This document shows, one piece after another, positions 1 to 11,675 of a stretch of DNA of 38,925 nucleotides. Source of the DNA: Gnetum montanum (taxonomy: Eukaryota; Streptophyta; Gnetopsida; Gnetales; Gnetaceae); assembly GCA_015680685.1 (NCBI GenBank), contig MNCI01007639.1, positions 342,938-381,862 of the forward strand, given 5' to 3'. The translations under genes and the position numbers were made by a program. Under the pieces are notes generated by a model. That model made no database searches. It was not told the DNA's origin and saw nothing but the letters and a program-made list of their open reading frames with translations. Positions within the stretch are counted from its first letter, which is position 1; the number at the start of each line of letters is the position of its first letter.

Positions 1-145
1 TACAAGCAAGCCTGGGAAGACAACGAACGATTAACCCCAAGTGTTTCTTGTGGCGTTAAGGCATTTAGTCTGCGGAGTTCGACCGGATCACGCGTGTACG
101 CTCGTATTCGTATGGTGGAGTGTAGGGGTACCTCGCCACTCATCA
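1..145 (-). repeat. CpG-rich terminal repeat, left copy (shared arm 73-145)
   Basis: Positions 73-145 are the inverted counterpart of the last 73 bases of the window, with about three substitutions and two one-base indels. Positions 1-72 continue the same CpG-rich sequence outward, beyond what the right end shows. The block has many CpG pairs whereas the interior has almost none, so it is younger than its surroundings, unmethylated, or kept by selection. Read on the minus strand it contains CCATACG, GATCC and GAACTCCGCAG in the order and rough spacing of the 5' half of plant 5S rRNA, but the 3' half fits poorly. It could be a 5S-derived repeat, part of an LTR, or another dispersed high-copy element. 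Confidence 0.7.
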
Positions 146-1498
146 GCAATGAATGTAAATTGATTTGATCTCACAAAAAGCCAAGGACTAGAAGGATTAC
201 TATGCTTGGGTCCTATAGTGGGGCAAGATACAAAAAGATCATAAAAGGCAGTACACAATTGATTAAGAAGAATACCTAATGTGGCTAAAGGAGGAGACAA
301 CTGAACAACATAATATGGAGCTATTCATCTAGGGGATTCAAGATGAGAGTGCTTACAAACTCCTTGAATACACTCTTATATTAGTTGAATCCCCTACTCA
401 GATCACTATGGCTATAGATGAGGTCTTTATGACTATAGTATCATGAAAGCCACTGACATGAATGGGTGTGGATAGGATAAACATCCTCATAGGTATTAAT
501 TTTGGGAATGTTAAATAGGCTAACATGAAAGAAGACCAAATTCTGCAATGTTTGAAGACTGGTCTTCAACATATTCCCTTGGAATTCATGAAGCTAGAAT
601 TTTCGTAGGTCTGATGGATTTTACATTTTTATTTTTAATTTTGATTTTAAATTTGTTTAAGTTATAGTTGTGGCTATTATTTATTGATTGGTCTTGAGTT
701 GAAATGTCATAGGAACTAGGCAATGTTGGTGGCCCTAGCCATGATGGTAATGATGATGATCTTTCACCTCATCCTCTGGATGCCTCATAGCATTTTTGGA
801 TGCCTATTGTTATAGTTTTTACTATTCATTTTGATTTTTGTTGATGTTGTATGGCTAGTTTTGGCCAAGGATTTTTCATTTATGGATTTATGATTATTGT
901 TTATTGTCATTTAGATATTTTTACTACAAAGAATGGATATGGCTATTTACATTATAGACATATTAAATTAAAAGTTTTGGTTCTAGTTTTCACTATATAT
1001 ATGTTGTTGATAGATTTACTATTTTAAGGTCTTAAGGTTATAAACATTGTAAATGACTATGTTAAAGATAGCTACATTGGCTATAAGTGTTGAAAATGGC
1101 TATAAAGTTGTAGATTAAGAATAAATATATGTTGTAATATCATTTTCTAGTTTTAGGCCATGGTGGGCCATAGGATACCTACCAGTTTTAGGCCATGATG
1201 GGCCTAGGTTATAGGAATCTGCTAGTTTTAGATCATGGCAAGCCTAGGTTGTGAAGAAAGATATATTTTTTTGCTTATTTTATGTTTTAATTTTTTTGGT
1301 TTTTTAACATTTTATATCATACTAAAATAAGAAAAGAAAATGCATTAATAAAAATGAAAATAGAAGATAAATTCTAAAAACTACATAAAACAAATAGGAT
1401 GACATAAAAGGAAAAACAAAATATAGACTAACATGCTATAAGTACAAATGGCTATAAGATCATAAGGTCACAAGGTGGAAGGGTTAGTAGTGCACATT
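146..1498. other. Unassigned AT-rich stretch; 3' end holds spacer of the gag-pro copy
   Basis: I find no supportable gene. From about 700 to 1498 the minus strand is the non-coding continuation downstream of the gag-protease remnant that ends near 1499. It holds three copies of a short motif (TAGTTTTAGGCCATG and variants at about 1149, 1182 and 1222) that also occurs in inverted orientation after the second gag-pro copy (9335-9581) and ahead of the pol remnant (24590-24941). 146-700 shows nothing I can name. Confidence 0.5.
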
Positions 1499-2737
1499 AC
1501 TTGTGTAAATGCTTCCTAATCTTTGAGAAATTAGAAAATGTGTATGGCCTATTCTACACAAGATTATACTCTCCATCACCTTTGTTGATGATATTAAAAG
1601 GGAACTCTCCCCATAGTGTATCTTCTGGTCCATCATTGTTATCTTTGGCTTCCTTAGCTCCTTTTAGTTGTTTGCCTTTGTGCCTTGAAATTTCTTATGG
1701 AAACTCCCCTTCAAATCCCTACTCTATGTCGATGTTGTTAACAACTAGAAGAATGGTGTTATCATCATGAATGATGATTTTACCTCCCTCATAAGGAAGG
1801 TGAATTTCTTGGTGGATTGACAAGGATTTACCTCAAAATTAAGCCAACCAAGGTCTACCCAAGATGAGGTTGAACCTTGGTGTTTCCTCTACCACCAAGA
1901 AATCTATAGTTGTGGGGAAAAATTCCCCTACCACAAAGTCTAAGGAGATAGACCCCTTAGTAGTAACCCATGATTCATTAAAGGGTTTGAGAGCTGATGT
2001 TATTGTGTGTTGAATTTACTCAATTAAGGCTAGATGTTAAAATATGGTGCATGGGATGATATTCGTTGTAGTCCCATCATCTACATGTTGTTGATGCACC
2101 TTGTACAACCCAATCCATATTGTGATGAAGAGATAAGCCTTGGTTACTTCACCATTTTGGGGACTATCTTTGATTTCACTATCATAAAACACTAGCAATG
2201 TTGACTTTGTCTCCCTTGGCAAAGAAGGTAGCATCATTGCATGAATGAATTCTTCATTAGCAAGAATGTCCTCACTAATTGGGATAGAAGTCAACATTTT
2301 GACCAATGCTTCATGATGTGTAGGGGAAGTCATAATTAATTCATATAAGCTTAGGGTTATGTTTTTCTACTTGAAAGACTATTTAACTTGCTTCATCACA
2401 CTTAGGAAGTTTTTTTTGTTGGTCGTGGGCTTGTCATCTTGGTTGTGCTTAACTTTCTCCATGTATCCCAAAATGCGTACCTCTTTTTGAGGTTGTAGTT
2501 ATGGATTTTCCTCTCCTTTTTTACCTTGGATCTTAGGATCTTTCCATGGTTTGCTTATAGAAGTAGCCTGAGTTGATAAGGTTATGGGCATAGATGATAT
2601 AGGAGTGGGCTTCTATGGGCCCACTTCATTCTATGCCTTGGCTTGCTTATATTCTTTGTTATTAGAATTTTTCTTAGGATTCTTCCTATGCCTTGTTAAG
2701 GCTTTTTAGTTATCATTTATTATCTATGAGAAAGAAG
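1499..2737 (-). pseudogene. pro: Ty3/gypsy aspartic protease region remnant, copy A
   Basis: Downstream part of the gag-protease frame of copy A. An open piece at 2037-2333 reads through IWIGLYKVHQQHVDD and TTTNIIPCTIF, the position of the retropepsin active site, but the DSG/DNG triad is not preserved. At about 1841-1876 the minus strand encodes FNLILGRPWL, a hallmark of plant Ty3/gypsy polyproteins just after the protease. The reading ends in a short lysine-rich tail and stop near 1499, at the same place as copy B. The enzyme would mature Gag-Pol; this copy cannot, because of its stops and missing active-site residues. Confidence 0.72.
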
Positions 2738-4230
2738 CTATGACATTATCCACCACGATCGGCTATTATGTTTTGTAGGTGTTGGTTGGGTTATGGTTGG
2801 CTGGGATACCCTAATGACAAAAGGCTTGCTAAGAGGCATAAGTGGTGGTATCATTACAAAAAAAGGGGGATCTTGAGCCAGCAGAAGCTCAAGAGCCCCT
2901 TTTTTTGTAAGGGAGTATAGCTCCCATGAAAGTGTCTGATTGACATCAATGTTGAACATCAATGTAATGTATGAGTAATCATTGGTGTTTAATAGGTCCT
3001 TGTACATGTGCATCGACTAGATTTAAGATTAAATAGGATTAGATGAATCAAGAATTAATTCACCCCTCTGTATCATCTTTTGTAGATCATCCTTAAGCAT
3101 GAAGTAGAAGTTGATGTCATGACCAGACAATTGATGGTAGTGGCAAAAGTGGTTGAGCTTGAAATACTTAGGAAACTAAGGATCATCCTTAGTTACTCAA
3201 TTAGGATCCTTAGCTATCTTGCATAGCCTTTCATGATTTTTATAAGAAGCTTCAGACATCTGATTATAATGGATCCTTCCACTCTTCAATAGTTAATCTA
3301 AGAGTTTGGATGGCTTTAAAGGAAAACTAGTGAATTTCATCCTATCCTTCCACTCAAAGATAGGCCTAGGAACAGTTGATGGTTGAATATCATTTTTGTT
3401 AATAAGGGCCTTGGGTTGGTTATTTCTTGACCCCTAGTTAGTTTTTTTTGGATTCCTTGGCTACCATGGCCACAACTACACTATTTTTCTTACCTCTGTC
3501 TTTGTCCATCCGCATGTGTTGGTTCTTGTATGCCATGTAAGTATGGTCATGACTAGCTTCCAAGAATTCCTCTATGTTTTTGGTAGGGAAGAATACCTTA
3601 CTAAGTGACCATGGATCAAGGCAGTATAGCTTATACTTGATAAAATCATTAACTACCTCCTTGAATATAGCCAAAAGGCAGGTTTTAGCTATATGCTTTG
3701 GTACCTCATTTAGTAGACCATTCTATTATTGCATGAACTTCTATACTAGTTCAATTGATCCTTACTTGACCTTTATTATTTGGTCAAATGTGGTGTCAAA
3801 CTTCAAGTCTTACTTGAAGTGGCTAATGAATTGAGATATCAGGTCTTTGAGAGAGGATATAGATCCTCTAGGTAAGGCATGCTACCAATTAAGAACTTTC
3901 CTTATTAGGGATATAGTGAAGATCCTTATTATGGTGTATGATCATGATTACAATAACAAGCACTCAGATTGAAAGGTTATAAGGTGATTTTTGGGATCAC
4001 CTTCTTTGTTGTACTTGTTCAATTAAGGAATAAGGACACTAAGAGGAAGCATCAAGGGTGAGATCCTAGAATTGATGGGATCATCCTAGTAAAAGTCTAT
4101 AATCTTGATGTTTTGAGATATAGAGGCTTTAGGCTTCTTCAACTTCTTCATTAGGTTTTGGATCATTCAAAAGGCCTGATCTAGGTCCTGTTATACCCAT
4201 GTTGGTTGCAAGGTTTATAAAAATGGTTGT
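2738..4230 (-). pseudogene. gag: Ty3/gypsy gag remnant, copy A
   Basis: Decayed capsid/nucleocapsid gene of a plant Ty3/gypsy retrotransposon. Reading from about 4110 downward, fragments in shifting frames match the plant gag core: a GDPKNHLITFQ-like segment near 4000-3970, then an LKDLISQFISHFK-like segment near 3840-3800, then an open piece at 3438-3674 with VVNDFIKYKLYCLDPWSL. A nucleocapsid knuckle of the C-x2-H-x4-GH kind lies near 3101-3155, but its last cysteine is replaced. Several in-frame TAG codons and frameshifts interrupt it. Gag would form the virus-like particle. It runs directly into the protease remnant below it and is related to the inverted copy at 7230-8160. The family call is firm; the exact 5' limit is not. 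Confidence 0.75.
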
Positions 4231-5230
4231 GGAATTTTTTGGGAGGCTTGTGGTCCTACTATCGGTTGTAGGATGGAGGGGATATGTTGTGTTATTATTA
4301 TGATTGGTGGATTAAATAAGGAAAAAGACATTTATGCTGGTATCTAGGGCACAAATCGAACAAAGGGGGCATGTGATCCTTGGGTTACTTGGGATCCCAT
4401 GATGGGCTCCACCTTATTGGTTAATAGGTTGGTGGTGGTGATATCCACCAAAGAAGATTCTATAGATCAAGGCTAGGTGGCAAATGACATGCAAAAATGA
4501 AATATGGTGGGCTACGACACAGATTATGTTTGGTATGTAGTGATCACTGGTGTAGGTCCAAACATTGTTGGGTAGGAAGGGATAGAAGATGGTTGTATTT
4601 TGCCCATGAAGGAGAAAAAGGAGATAGAGGAAGGCACTATGGCATTAGGGTTTGCTTGTTACAAAAACCTACCTAGAATGTTTTTAGGTTTTGATTCTAC
4701 CTTTAACTCATCCTCCTCTTCCTGTTGCTCCTTTGAGCTATGCTTCTTATCCTTTTCATTCATCTCAATTAGTTGAGATAGGATTATAGCATAGACATAT
4801 ATCAGGGGTATTTGGTTGTATGAGCTCATACTCCCTTTTGGCTTTTACTTCCACACATGGAATCAGCATACCAGCCTAGATTTTGGCATAAATGTAGTTA
4901 TTATGAACTTTATTTATGATAAAAAATCTAGGACATCATCTCCTAAGCCTCAATGACTATCCAAACTTGATCATAATAGGTCCCTTAGGGTCATATACCC
5001 TCATGGCCTACTGGTTAGACCCATTATCAGTGAATGTGAAAGACAACTTGGCTAATTATTGGAAGGACATGATAGAAAAGTGATAAAATGACTAAAAAAG
5101 GTTATATAAAGTAAAAATTCCAATAAGTGAAATTTAAAAATAGCTAAAAAAAGAAAAATCAACTTAAAATGATTACTTAATATAAATAGTAAGTGGCTGT
5201 GAAAAGGGGTATACCCATTTACTAAAAATG
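4231..5230. other. Upstream flank of gag copy A; gag leader or unrelated
   Basis: No complete coding unit is visible. The minus strand from about 4230 to 4750 may hold the low-complexity N-terminal part of gag but is too decayed to show it. On the plus strand, about 4870-5020 resembles about 30705-30830 (both contain a GGTCCTTAGGGTCATATA-like stretch), so this piece belongs to a dispersed repeat. Relative to the adjacent coding remnants the two copies lie in opposite senses. Confidence 0.4.
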
Positions 5231-7229
5231 GAAAATAGGTGGTATCACACTCCATCCACTCCTAGCTTCTTAGTTGCACCTATGTTGGGGTGTAGCAGGG
5301 GGGAAAGAAAGGGGGTAATATGGAAATTCTTACACGTTTCTATCCAAAATTGGTATGGGTAAGAGGGGTTGACATCCAAAGTAAAAACTTTAACTTTTCA
5401 CCAAAAGATGGCTTTGAAAAGTTACCAATTTTCACAAAAATTAGGGGAATGGAGATTTCGGTGTTAAATCCACCAATTCTAGAAAAACAAAAAAAAAGGT
5501 TTGGTAGCAAGAGGGGTATGGTGTCCATGCTGGCCTTGGGCTTTGAAATTCATAGTAGGTGTTGTGAAAATCTGGGATCCAAACACCTACAACTTCCACA
5601 TTGAGGCTTTTGTTGTAAGGGTATGAGTGGTAGCATTGGTTGATGAGCAAACTTCAAAGGATTTTTGTATATTTTGAGAAGGAGAGTAATGTTGGAAATG
5701 GGGAAAATATATTTTGACATAGAAATTAAATAGAGGCCCTTGTTCTAGTTCCAAAAAAACTATTGTAGTTGAAAACCTTAGCTATTGGAGGAACCGAGGA
5801 TTCCCAATGACAGTTTTTAACCTTGAATCTCTATGGCCTTTGCAAAAAATGAGATCCTTGGTACCCTAGATGGTCTAATAGGCTACCTAGGGACTTAAAA
5901 AATGTAAAACAAGGATAACAAGAATGAAATGAAAAATACAAATTTGAAATAAAATGAATGAAATGTAATGAACAATGAAACTTACACATAAATAAAGCTA
6001 TAATCCTTATTTCAAAAAAATACAGGGGCTATAGAAAATATGTACAAGATTTCTTGTAGCAATAAGGGGGCTCACTAGAATTGAGATTCAAAATTTATTG
6101 AAGGTTTTGCAATCAACTCCATGATCCAAATGTTCTACCACTCTCGATGCTATTGAACCTTTGCTACTACCACACTAAATTTGCAATGTTGCTGATGCAA
6201 GGGGGGACGTGATGTGTGAGGAATGTTGCCTAGCCAAGAGAGAAATGCTAGAATTTTGGATCCCCAAATGCACATTGTAGACACAAATCCTATGGATCTT
6301 AATAGGGAGGATGACACACTATGGGGATTCAATGCTATGGGGGTTTGAAAAGCTGCATTTTTAGAAGGTTGCAAGAGCCCTCAAGCATCCAAAATGCTAA
6401 ATTGTGCAAATGCAAAAAGTATAAAACCTATAAATGATGTAGGTGATTAGGTTTTATATGTTTTTTGGCCAATCTTTTAGCAATATATTGGCTATAAAAT
6501 TTTGAAAAATGCCTAACAAAGTTGCTATCAATTTATGGTAAGTTTAGGTGAGCTGGGTGTTCAAATCAAGGGGGGTTACCATATATGATAAGTGTCATAT
6601 CCACATGACCATTCTATTTACTAAAAATATTAAATAATAATTTTATCCATTCTAGCTTTTTCCACCCATGTTGGGCCTTCCAACTACAACATTGACATGC
6701 ATGATCCTTTCTGAAGTTGGTGCATGTGTTGAAATCTTGACCATGAAGTATCCACAGTGAGGGGATGAAGTGTCAATGATGGAGATGATGTATCAATGCT
6801 GGGGGATGATGGTCATACCATTCACACTAAGCATAGATGTTGTCATATCCTCTATAGTAAGCATAGATGCTATCATCCTCCTCCATACTAGGGATATGTG
6901 AGTTTTACCCCCATGAAGGTGTCTTTAGCATAGAAAATGATATACCCCCAATAAAACCCACCAAAATGCCAATTTTTTTATTTGAAAAGGCATGTTTAAC
7001 ACCCCCAAATCCAAAATATAGATACTATGTTATTCTTATCACTTGGGGGATGAGGCTTCAATGACGTATGAGGCATTTTCAGCCCCAAAAGTATAAAGTA
7101 TGTGAAATTTCACCTCTTGGGTTGTAGTCTTCACATTTATAATGAATTTTCACCTTGGGTTTCATGGGATAGGGATTACAAATATTACAACATATAAATT
7201 TGGTGTGTTTCACTAGAAAAAATATACTA
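5231..7229. other. Non-coding spacer between the inverted gag-pro copies
   Basis: About 2 kb separating the head-to-head gag-pro remnants. The open readings of up to 94 codons have no recognisable content. An octamer TGGTATCA at 5231 matches the start of an initiator tRNA-Met primer binding site in plus orientation but has no LTR next to it. Weak direct similarity exists between about 5205-5290 and 6620-6690 (TTTACTAAAAAT, then CTAGCTT, then CACC-ATGTTGGG), which could be decayed LTR pieces about 1.4 kb apart. I could not confirm either. Confidence 0.4.
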
Positions 7230-8160
7230 GGCTACCTTTAAAGGCATCAAAACTTCAAGATGAACTATTAAAAAGTGGGAGAATACAATATAAGCATATG
7301 ACTGAAAATGCCCCTAAGAGGCATGAGAGGCTATGTGAGATAGCCAAAGATCCCACTCGTGCAACTAACGATGACCCTTTGATGCCTAGATATTTTAAGT
7401 TTGACCCCTTCTATCACTATCATTAGTTGTTAGGTCATGATATTAACTTTTGCCTTGCACTAAAAGATGACTTACAAAAGATTATAGATAAGGGTGAATT
7501 GGTGCTCGATGCCTCCAACCCAGTTAGGCCTTAGAATTAGTTGATGCATGTGTATAAGGACCCATTGAATGCCAACAACAACCCATATACCATAGCAGTG
7601 TTCAATGTCAACAATGACCTAAGGCTTATGAGGGAATCATTTGTAATTCAAGTATCGCCTTGCAATGAAAGGGGTCCTTCAATTTCCACTAGTTCAAGGC
7701 CCCTAGTTGTTGTAAGGATACTATCACCAATGCCCCCTAAGAAGCCTTTCATAATCAGAGTACCTCCCCCTCCCGTTACCACCAGATCCACCCTTACAAT
7801 TGAGAAATAACTTCTTCCTCTTAGTCGACAAATAGCAACAAGAAATCTCCTATAAAACAAGAAAAGAAGCCTATGCAAAAGCCTACAAAAAAGAATGATA
7901 ATCAAGCCAAGGCATGGAAGGAAGTGGACCCATCAAAGCCCACTCACATATCATCTATATCCATGAAATCTACAACTTAGGCTACTTCAACTCGTAAACC
8001 GTAGGAGAAACCTAAGCCCCAAGAGAAGGGAAAAGAAACTAGGCCACAACAACCTAAACATGAACTCTGTAGTCTGGGGCATATGAAGGAAGTTAAGAAA
8101 AATAGGGGTGGAAAGATGATGATCAATAACAAAGACTTTCTAAATGTGATGGAATAGGTC
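7230..8160 (+). pseudogene. gag: Ty3/gypsy gag C-terminal remnant, copy B
   Basis: Second gag remnant, inverted relative to copy A and less complete at its 5' end. At about 7400-7470 it keeps the nucleocapsid knuckle order YHYH, LLGHDINFC, LALKDDLQK; the first cysteine of the knuckle is a tyrosine here, while the last cysteine that copy A lacks is present. A KGELVLDASNP segment (about 7490-7525) and an open piece at 7541-7810 (HVYKDPLNANNNPYTIAVFNVN) match copy A at 2738-3013. A lysine- and proline-rich linker follows (about 7800-8150). The two copies have decayed at different residues, so they are separate insertions or an old duplication. Confidence 0.75.
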
Positions 8161-9053
8161 AAATAGTTGCCGAAACAAAAAAATAAAATCCTTAGCCTAT
8201 ATGACCTAGTCATGAATTCTACTACACATCATGAAGCACTAGTCAAGATGTTGACCTCCATTCTTGTTAGCAAGAATATCCTTGCTAGTGAAGAATCCAT
8301 CCATGAAGTGATGGTATTTTCTTCACCTAGGGAAGAAGTGAGATCAATGTCACTAGTATTTCATGATAGAAAAATCAAAAAGATCCCCAAAATAGCAAGT
8401 TAACCAAGGCTTCTCTATTTATAACAATAAGGGTAGGACAATATAAGATTCATAGAGTGCATGTAGAAAATAGAGTTGCAAAAAACATCATACCTTATAT
8501 CGTCATTGAGCGTTTCAGCCTGACAAAGCATATGTAACATGTGATGACTTTAGTCCTTAAATCCTTCAATGGATCATGGGTTTTATTAAATGATCTATCT
8601 CTTTAGATTTTGTGGCAAGGGAATAATTCCCCATAATGAAAAATTTATTGGTGGTGGAGGAAACACCAAGATTCAACCTTATCCTTGGAAGGCCTTGGCT
8701 AGCTTAATTATGAGTTGTGTCTTCACCCATCCACCAAGAAATTCACTTATCTTAAGAGGGAGGTGAAAGAATTATTCATGGTGATAGTGCAGTTCCTCTA
8801 GTGGTCAACAATGTTGACATAGAACAAGGATTTGAAGTGGAGTTTTAGGAAGAAAATTTTTCCATTAGCCATAAAATCAAAAATCCTAAGGTAGTAGAAG
8901 AGGCTAAGGCCAACAACGATGAACCTGTTGATGTACCATGGGAAGAGCTCCCCTTTAACATAATTAGCAAAGGGGATGGAAAATACAAACTTGTGCAAAA
9001 TAGACCGTATTCATTTCCTAATATTTTAAAAATCAAGAAAGACTTGCACAAGT
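8161..9053 (+). pseudogene. pro: Ty3/gypsy aspartic protease region remnant, copy B
   Basis: Continuation of copy B. 8167-8403 is open and matches the start of the protease domain seen in copy A (LVKMLTSI, HEALVKML, LVFHDRKIK). Near 8430-8510 an RIHRVHVENRVAKNII-like reading marks the active-site region, with the catalytic Asp-x-Gly motif lost. About 8670-8700 encodes FNLILGRPWL. The frame ends in KIKKDLHK and a stop at about 9053, so the original gag-pro frame stopped here and pol lay in a separate frame or transcript region. The product would be the retropepsin that cleaves Gag-Pol; it is not functional now. Confidence 0.72.
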
Positions 9054-9944
9054 AATGTGTACTCTTGATCCTCCTACCCTATACACTTATGACCATGTAA
9101 CCATATGTACTTATAGCCTTTTAGACTAGTTTACACTTTACATGCTTGCACAATTTTATTTTACTTTATGGTAAAATTTGATTTGGACTTAGCCTAAATG
9201 CTTACCTTTATTTTAAATTTTTACTTTTAAATCTTTTTTTGTTCTTTTTCTCAAATGCAAAAATATCATACAAACTTTTAAAATTGCAAAAATCCATAAA
9301 AATTTTTATGTTTTCCTTTGCAAAATTGTACAACTTACCATGGTCTTAAATTGGCAACTACCACATGGCCTACCATGGCCTTAAACTAGTAATCAACATC
9401 ATAGCTAAAGTTTACTCTTATTTACAATCGAATTTTGAAGCCTTTTCCTTTTTCCTAAAGAATTAAACATAAAAAAAATCATAAATATTTTAAAACTAAA
9501 AAGAACATAAAAATTGTAAAACATAAAATGGATAAAGATTTTCATTTTTTCATATGGTCCATTATGGCCTTAAATTAGCAAACATCTATAGCCTATTTAC
9601 AACTTAGTTTACACCCTCATAGCCTAGCCATGGTTACCATTTTAGCATTTGATGGCATTATGAGATAGCTAACATAGCCCTATAGCTTAAGTGAAAATGT
9701 ATAACACATGACATATTTAAAACATTAAATATTATGTAACCATAAAAAAATTAAAGAGATTTAAAGATAATAACTGGAATGTCATAACATATAACCATAA
9801 TAACCATAAGGGTTTAACAATGTCTAAAACAATAAACCATTAGTTAACAACCAAAAGACTAACACTAGCCTCAACATCATAATGTCAACATCCCAACACC
9901 ATTAAAAATAGACATAACTAAAAGCATGATCAAAACATATGCAT
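9054..9944. other. Non-coding spacer after gag-pro copy B
   Basis: AT-rich, no open frame of note. It carries three copies of a short conserved motif, best form CATGGCCTTAAACTAG, at about 9335, 9371 and 9561. The motif also occurs beside gag-pro copy A and just ahead of the pol remnant near 24.6-24.9 kb. This suggests that the spacer is a native part of the element between gag-pro and pol. Confidence 0.5.
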
Positions 9945-10019
9945 CTACAATGCAACTAGAGGAGAAGGAGGATCATCTCTAACATGAACACCATTGGGGC
10001 CGCTAGCATCATCTGTGGC

Positions 10020-10144
10020 CTACAAGAATAAATATAAATCATAAGTATGTAACCAAAAAGAATAAACTAAGTATCAAAAAACATAGTAATAAACTAAATC
10101 AAACTAAACTGAAATAGACTAAAACCAAACTAAAATAAGAAAAC
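10020..10144 (-). other. Last intron of the gene remnant (125 bp)
   Basis: Acceptor TATTCTTGTAG at 10020 is strong and precedes a short final exon (ATDDASGPNGVHVRDDPPS, then stop). The donor at 10144 (CAA/GTTTTC) is weak. Confidence 0.5.
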
Positions 10145-10968
10145 TTGAGAGGGTTCTGGGGTAGCATACACTATAGGAAAATTTTGAAGTCCAACCTCTG
10201 GACAATGGAGGATCTGATCTTTAGTCATGTTAGCCTAGTTTATGTGTCCAAGATAAATGCCAGTGAGGATGTTTCTCTCATTGACATTACTCCATGTAGG
10301 TGGCTCATGTGAGAACATGATAGTAGTTACCTCACTTGAGGTAATGGTCATCTGATGATTAGGGGAGTTAGCTACAATCACATTATCTTACAACAACTTG
10401 TAGCCATCCTCTACATTGATCCCCTTCATAAATAACTTTAACTAGTGTCATTTGGTAGACTCATCTTGTAACAATTTGAGGTAGGCATACTGCTTGGTCT
10501 TGTATTTTTTCTTGTGATCCTTTTGCACTCAATCCCACTCAAGGATGCAAGTTTAATTATCCTTCCATACACCAGCCTTATGGCTCAACAAGTCCATTTG
10601 AAGTTTTTGTTCTATGACATCTCTGGCAAGGGTAACCTTGCCATGAATAGCATTCCAATAGTGTGCCTAATTTATTTCCTTGGTATGGAAGGAGTCCCTA
10701 TTAGTTACTTGGACTTCCACAAACTCCTTACAATCCTTGAGATCCTTTACCTTCTTGACCAGCTTCTTGTTGTCCTTCTCTAACTCCACAACTCATTTTC
10801 ATAAGAGCTATTTAGAGTGTCTACATTCCTACAAAGATTTTGCACATGAGAGTGCACATGAAGTAGCACTCTTGTACAAATTATGTGGGACATTTACTAC
10901 ATTAGGAGGTAGGGCAAGTAATGCATTAATCTCTATAGCCTAGTTAGGATCCCATTTCAACTTAGGCA

Positions 10969-11116
10969 CTATAAACAATATAACACAATAAAGAATTAGA
11001 CACATAAAACTAGTTAATAACTAAAGAATGAAAGATAGCAAAAGCCTCATAACCATAAAAACTAAGTGAAAATCAAAAACATGTAAACAATAAAGGAAAA
11101 ATGGATTATAACTCAC
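10969..11116 (-). other. Intron of the gene remnant (148 bp)
   Basis: Donor TTA/GTGAGTTAT at 11116 and acceptor TTGTTTATAG at 10969, ahead of a VPKLKWDPN reading. Confidence 0.55.
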
Positions 11117-11240
11117 TAATTTCAAGAGGTATCTGTTACAACCAATTGATCATGTCTTTAGGCATGCCCCATAAAAACTCAATCTTATCAAGGGTATCCA
11201 CATAGGGTTGCATGTGGAATGTGGAGATGGAAGCTTTAGC

Positions 11241-11348
11241 CTAAGGATCCAAAGCCATAACAAGCATAATAAGTAATTAACAATTGTGACCAAGGTCAAA
11301 CATAAAAAAATAATATTCACAACATATGAAACTAAACATCATAAGTAC
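11241..11348 (-). other. Intron of the gene remnant (108 bp)
   Basis: Donor TTTCAG/GTACTT at 11348 follows an exon reading LDSFYALFRDSYLGEHLAIT. Acceptor GATCCTTAG at 11241. Confidence 0.5.
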
Positions 11349-11555
11349 CTGAAAGATCCTCTGGTGTGATGGCAAGATGTTCACCTAAGTATGAATCCCT
11401 AAACAAGGCATAAAAGCTATCCAATGGAGGATGGGATAAGCCCTCCTCCTCATGATGCTATAGTGCTTTCTCTTCTTGACATCTTCATTCCCCCTTAGCT
11501 ATTGCTACCATTTCTATGACTACCTGTTCCTATTGCTTGCCTACAAGAACAATAA

Positions 11556-11675
11556 CTGCAAAATATAGAAAAACTTAATACATGTTTCCCAAGACAAAAC
11601 TATAACTCAACTACATTACTTAAATCATCACTTTAAAACAAATTAATAGAGAATAATAAAATAGAAAGAATGTAC
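11556..11675 (-). other. Intron of the gene remnant (120 bp)
   Basis: Donor AAAG/GTACAT at 11675 and acceptor TATATTTTGCAG at 11556. Confidence 0.55.

Noticed and set aside
73-145. tRNA gene suggested by GTTCGA in the terminal repeat
   Set aside because: No 5-bp T-stem closes the loop and no acceptor or anticodon arms can be drawn.
88-300. Minus-strand open frame of 70 codons at the left end
   Set aside because: It spans the boundary between the terminal repeat and unrelated AT-rich DNA and has no recognisable motif.
1501-1770. Plus-strand open frame of 89 codons
   Set aside because: It is the antisense shadow of the gag-pro remnant; the matching shadow appears at 8845-9051 on the other strand in copy B.
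5231-5238. TGGTATCA as a primer binding site
   Set aside because: Only eight bases match and no LTR edge lies next to it.
5320-5604. Open frame of 94 codons and two overlapping antisense frames
   Set aside because: No motif, low-complexity A-rich segments and no similarity to neighbours; treated as chance.
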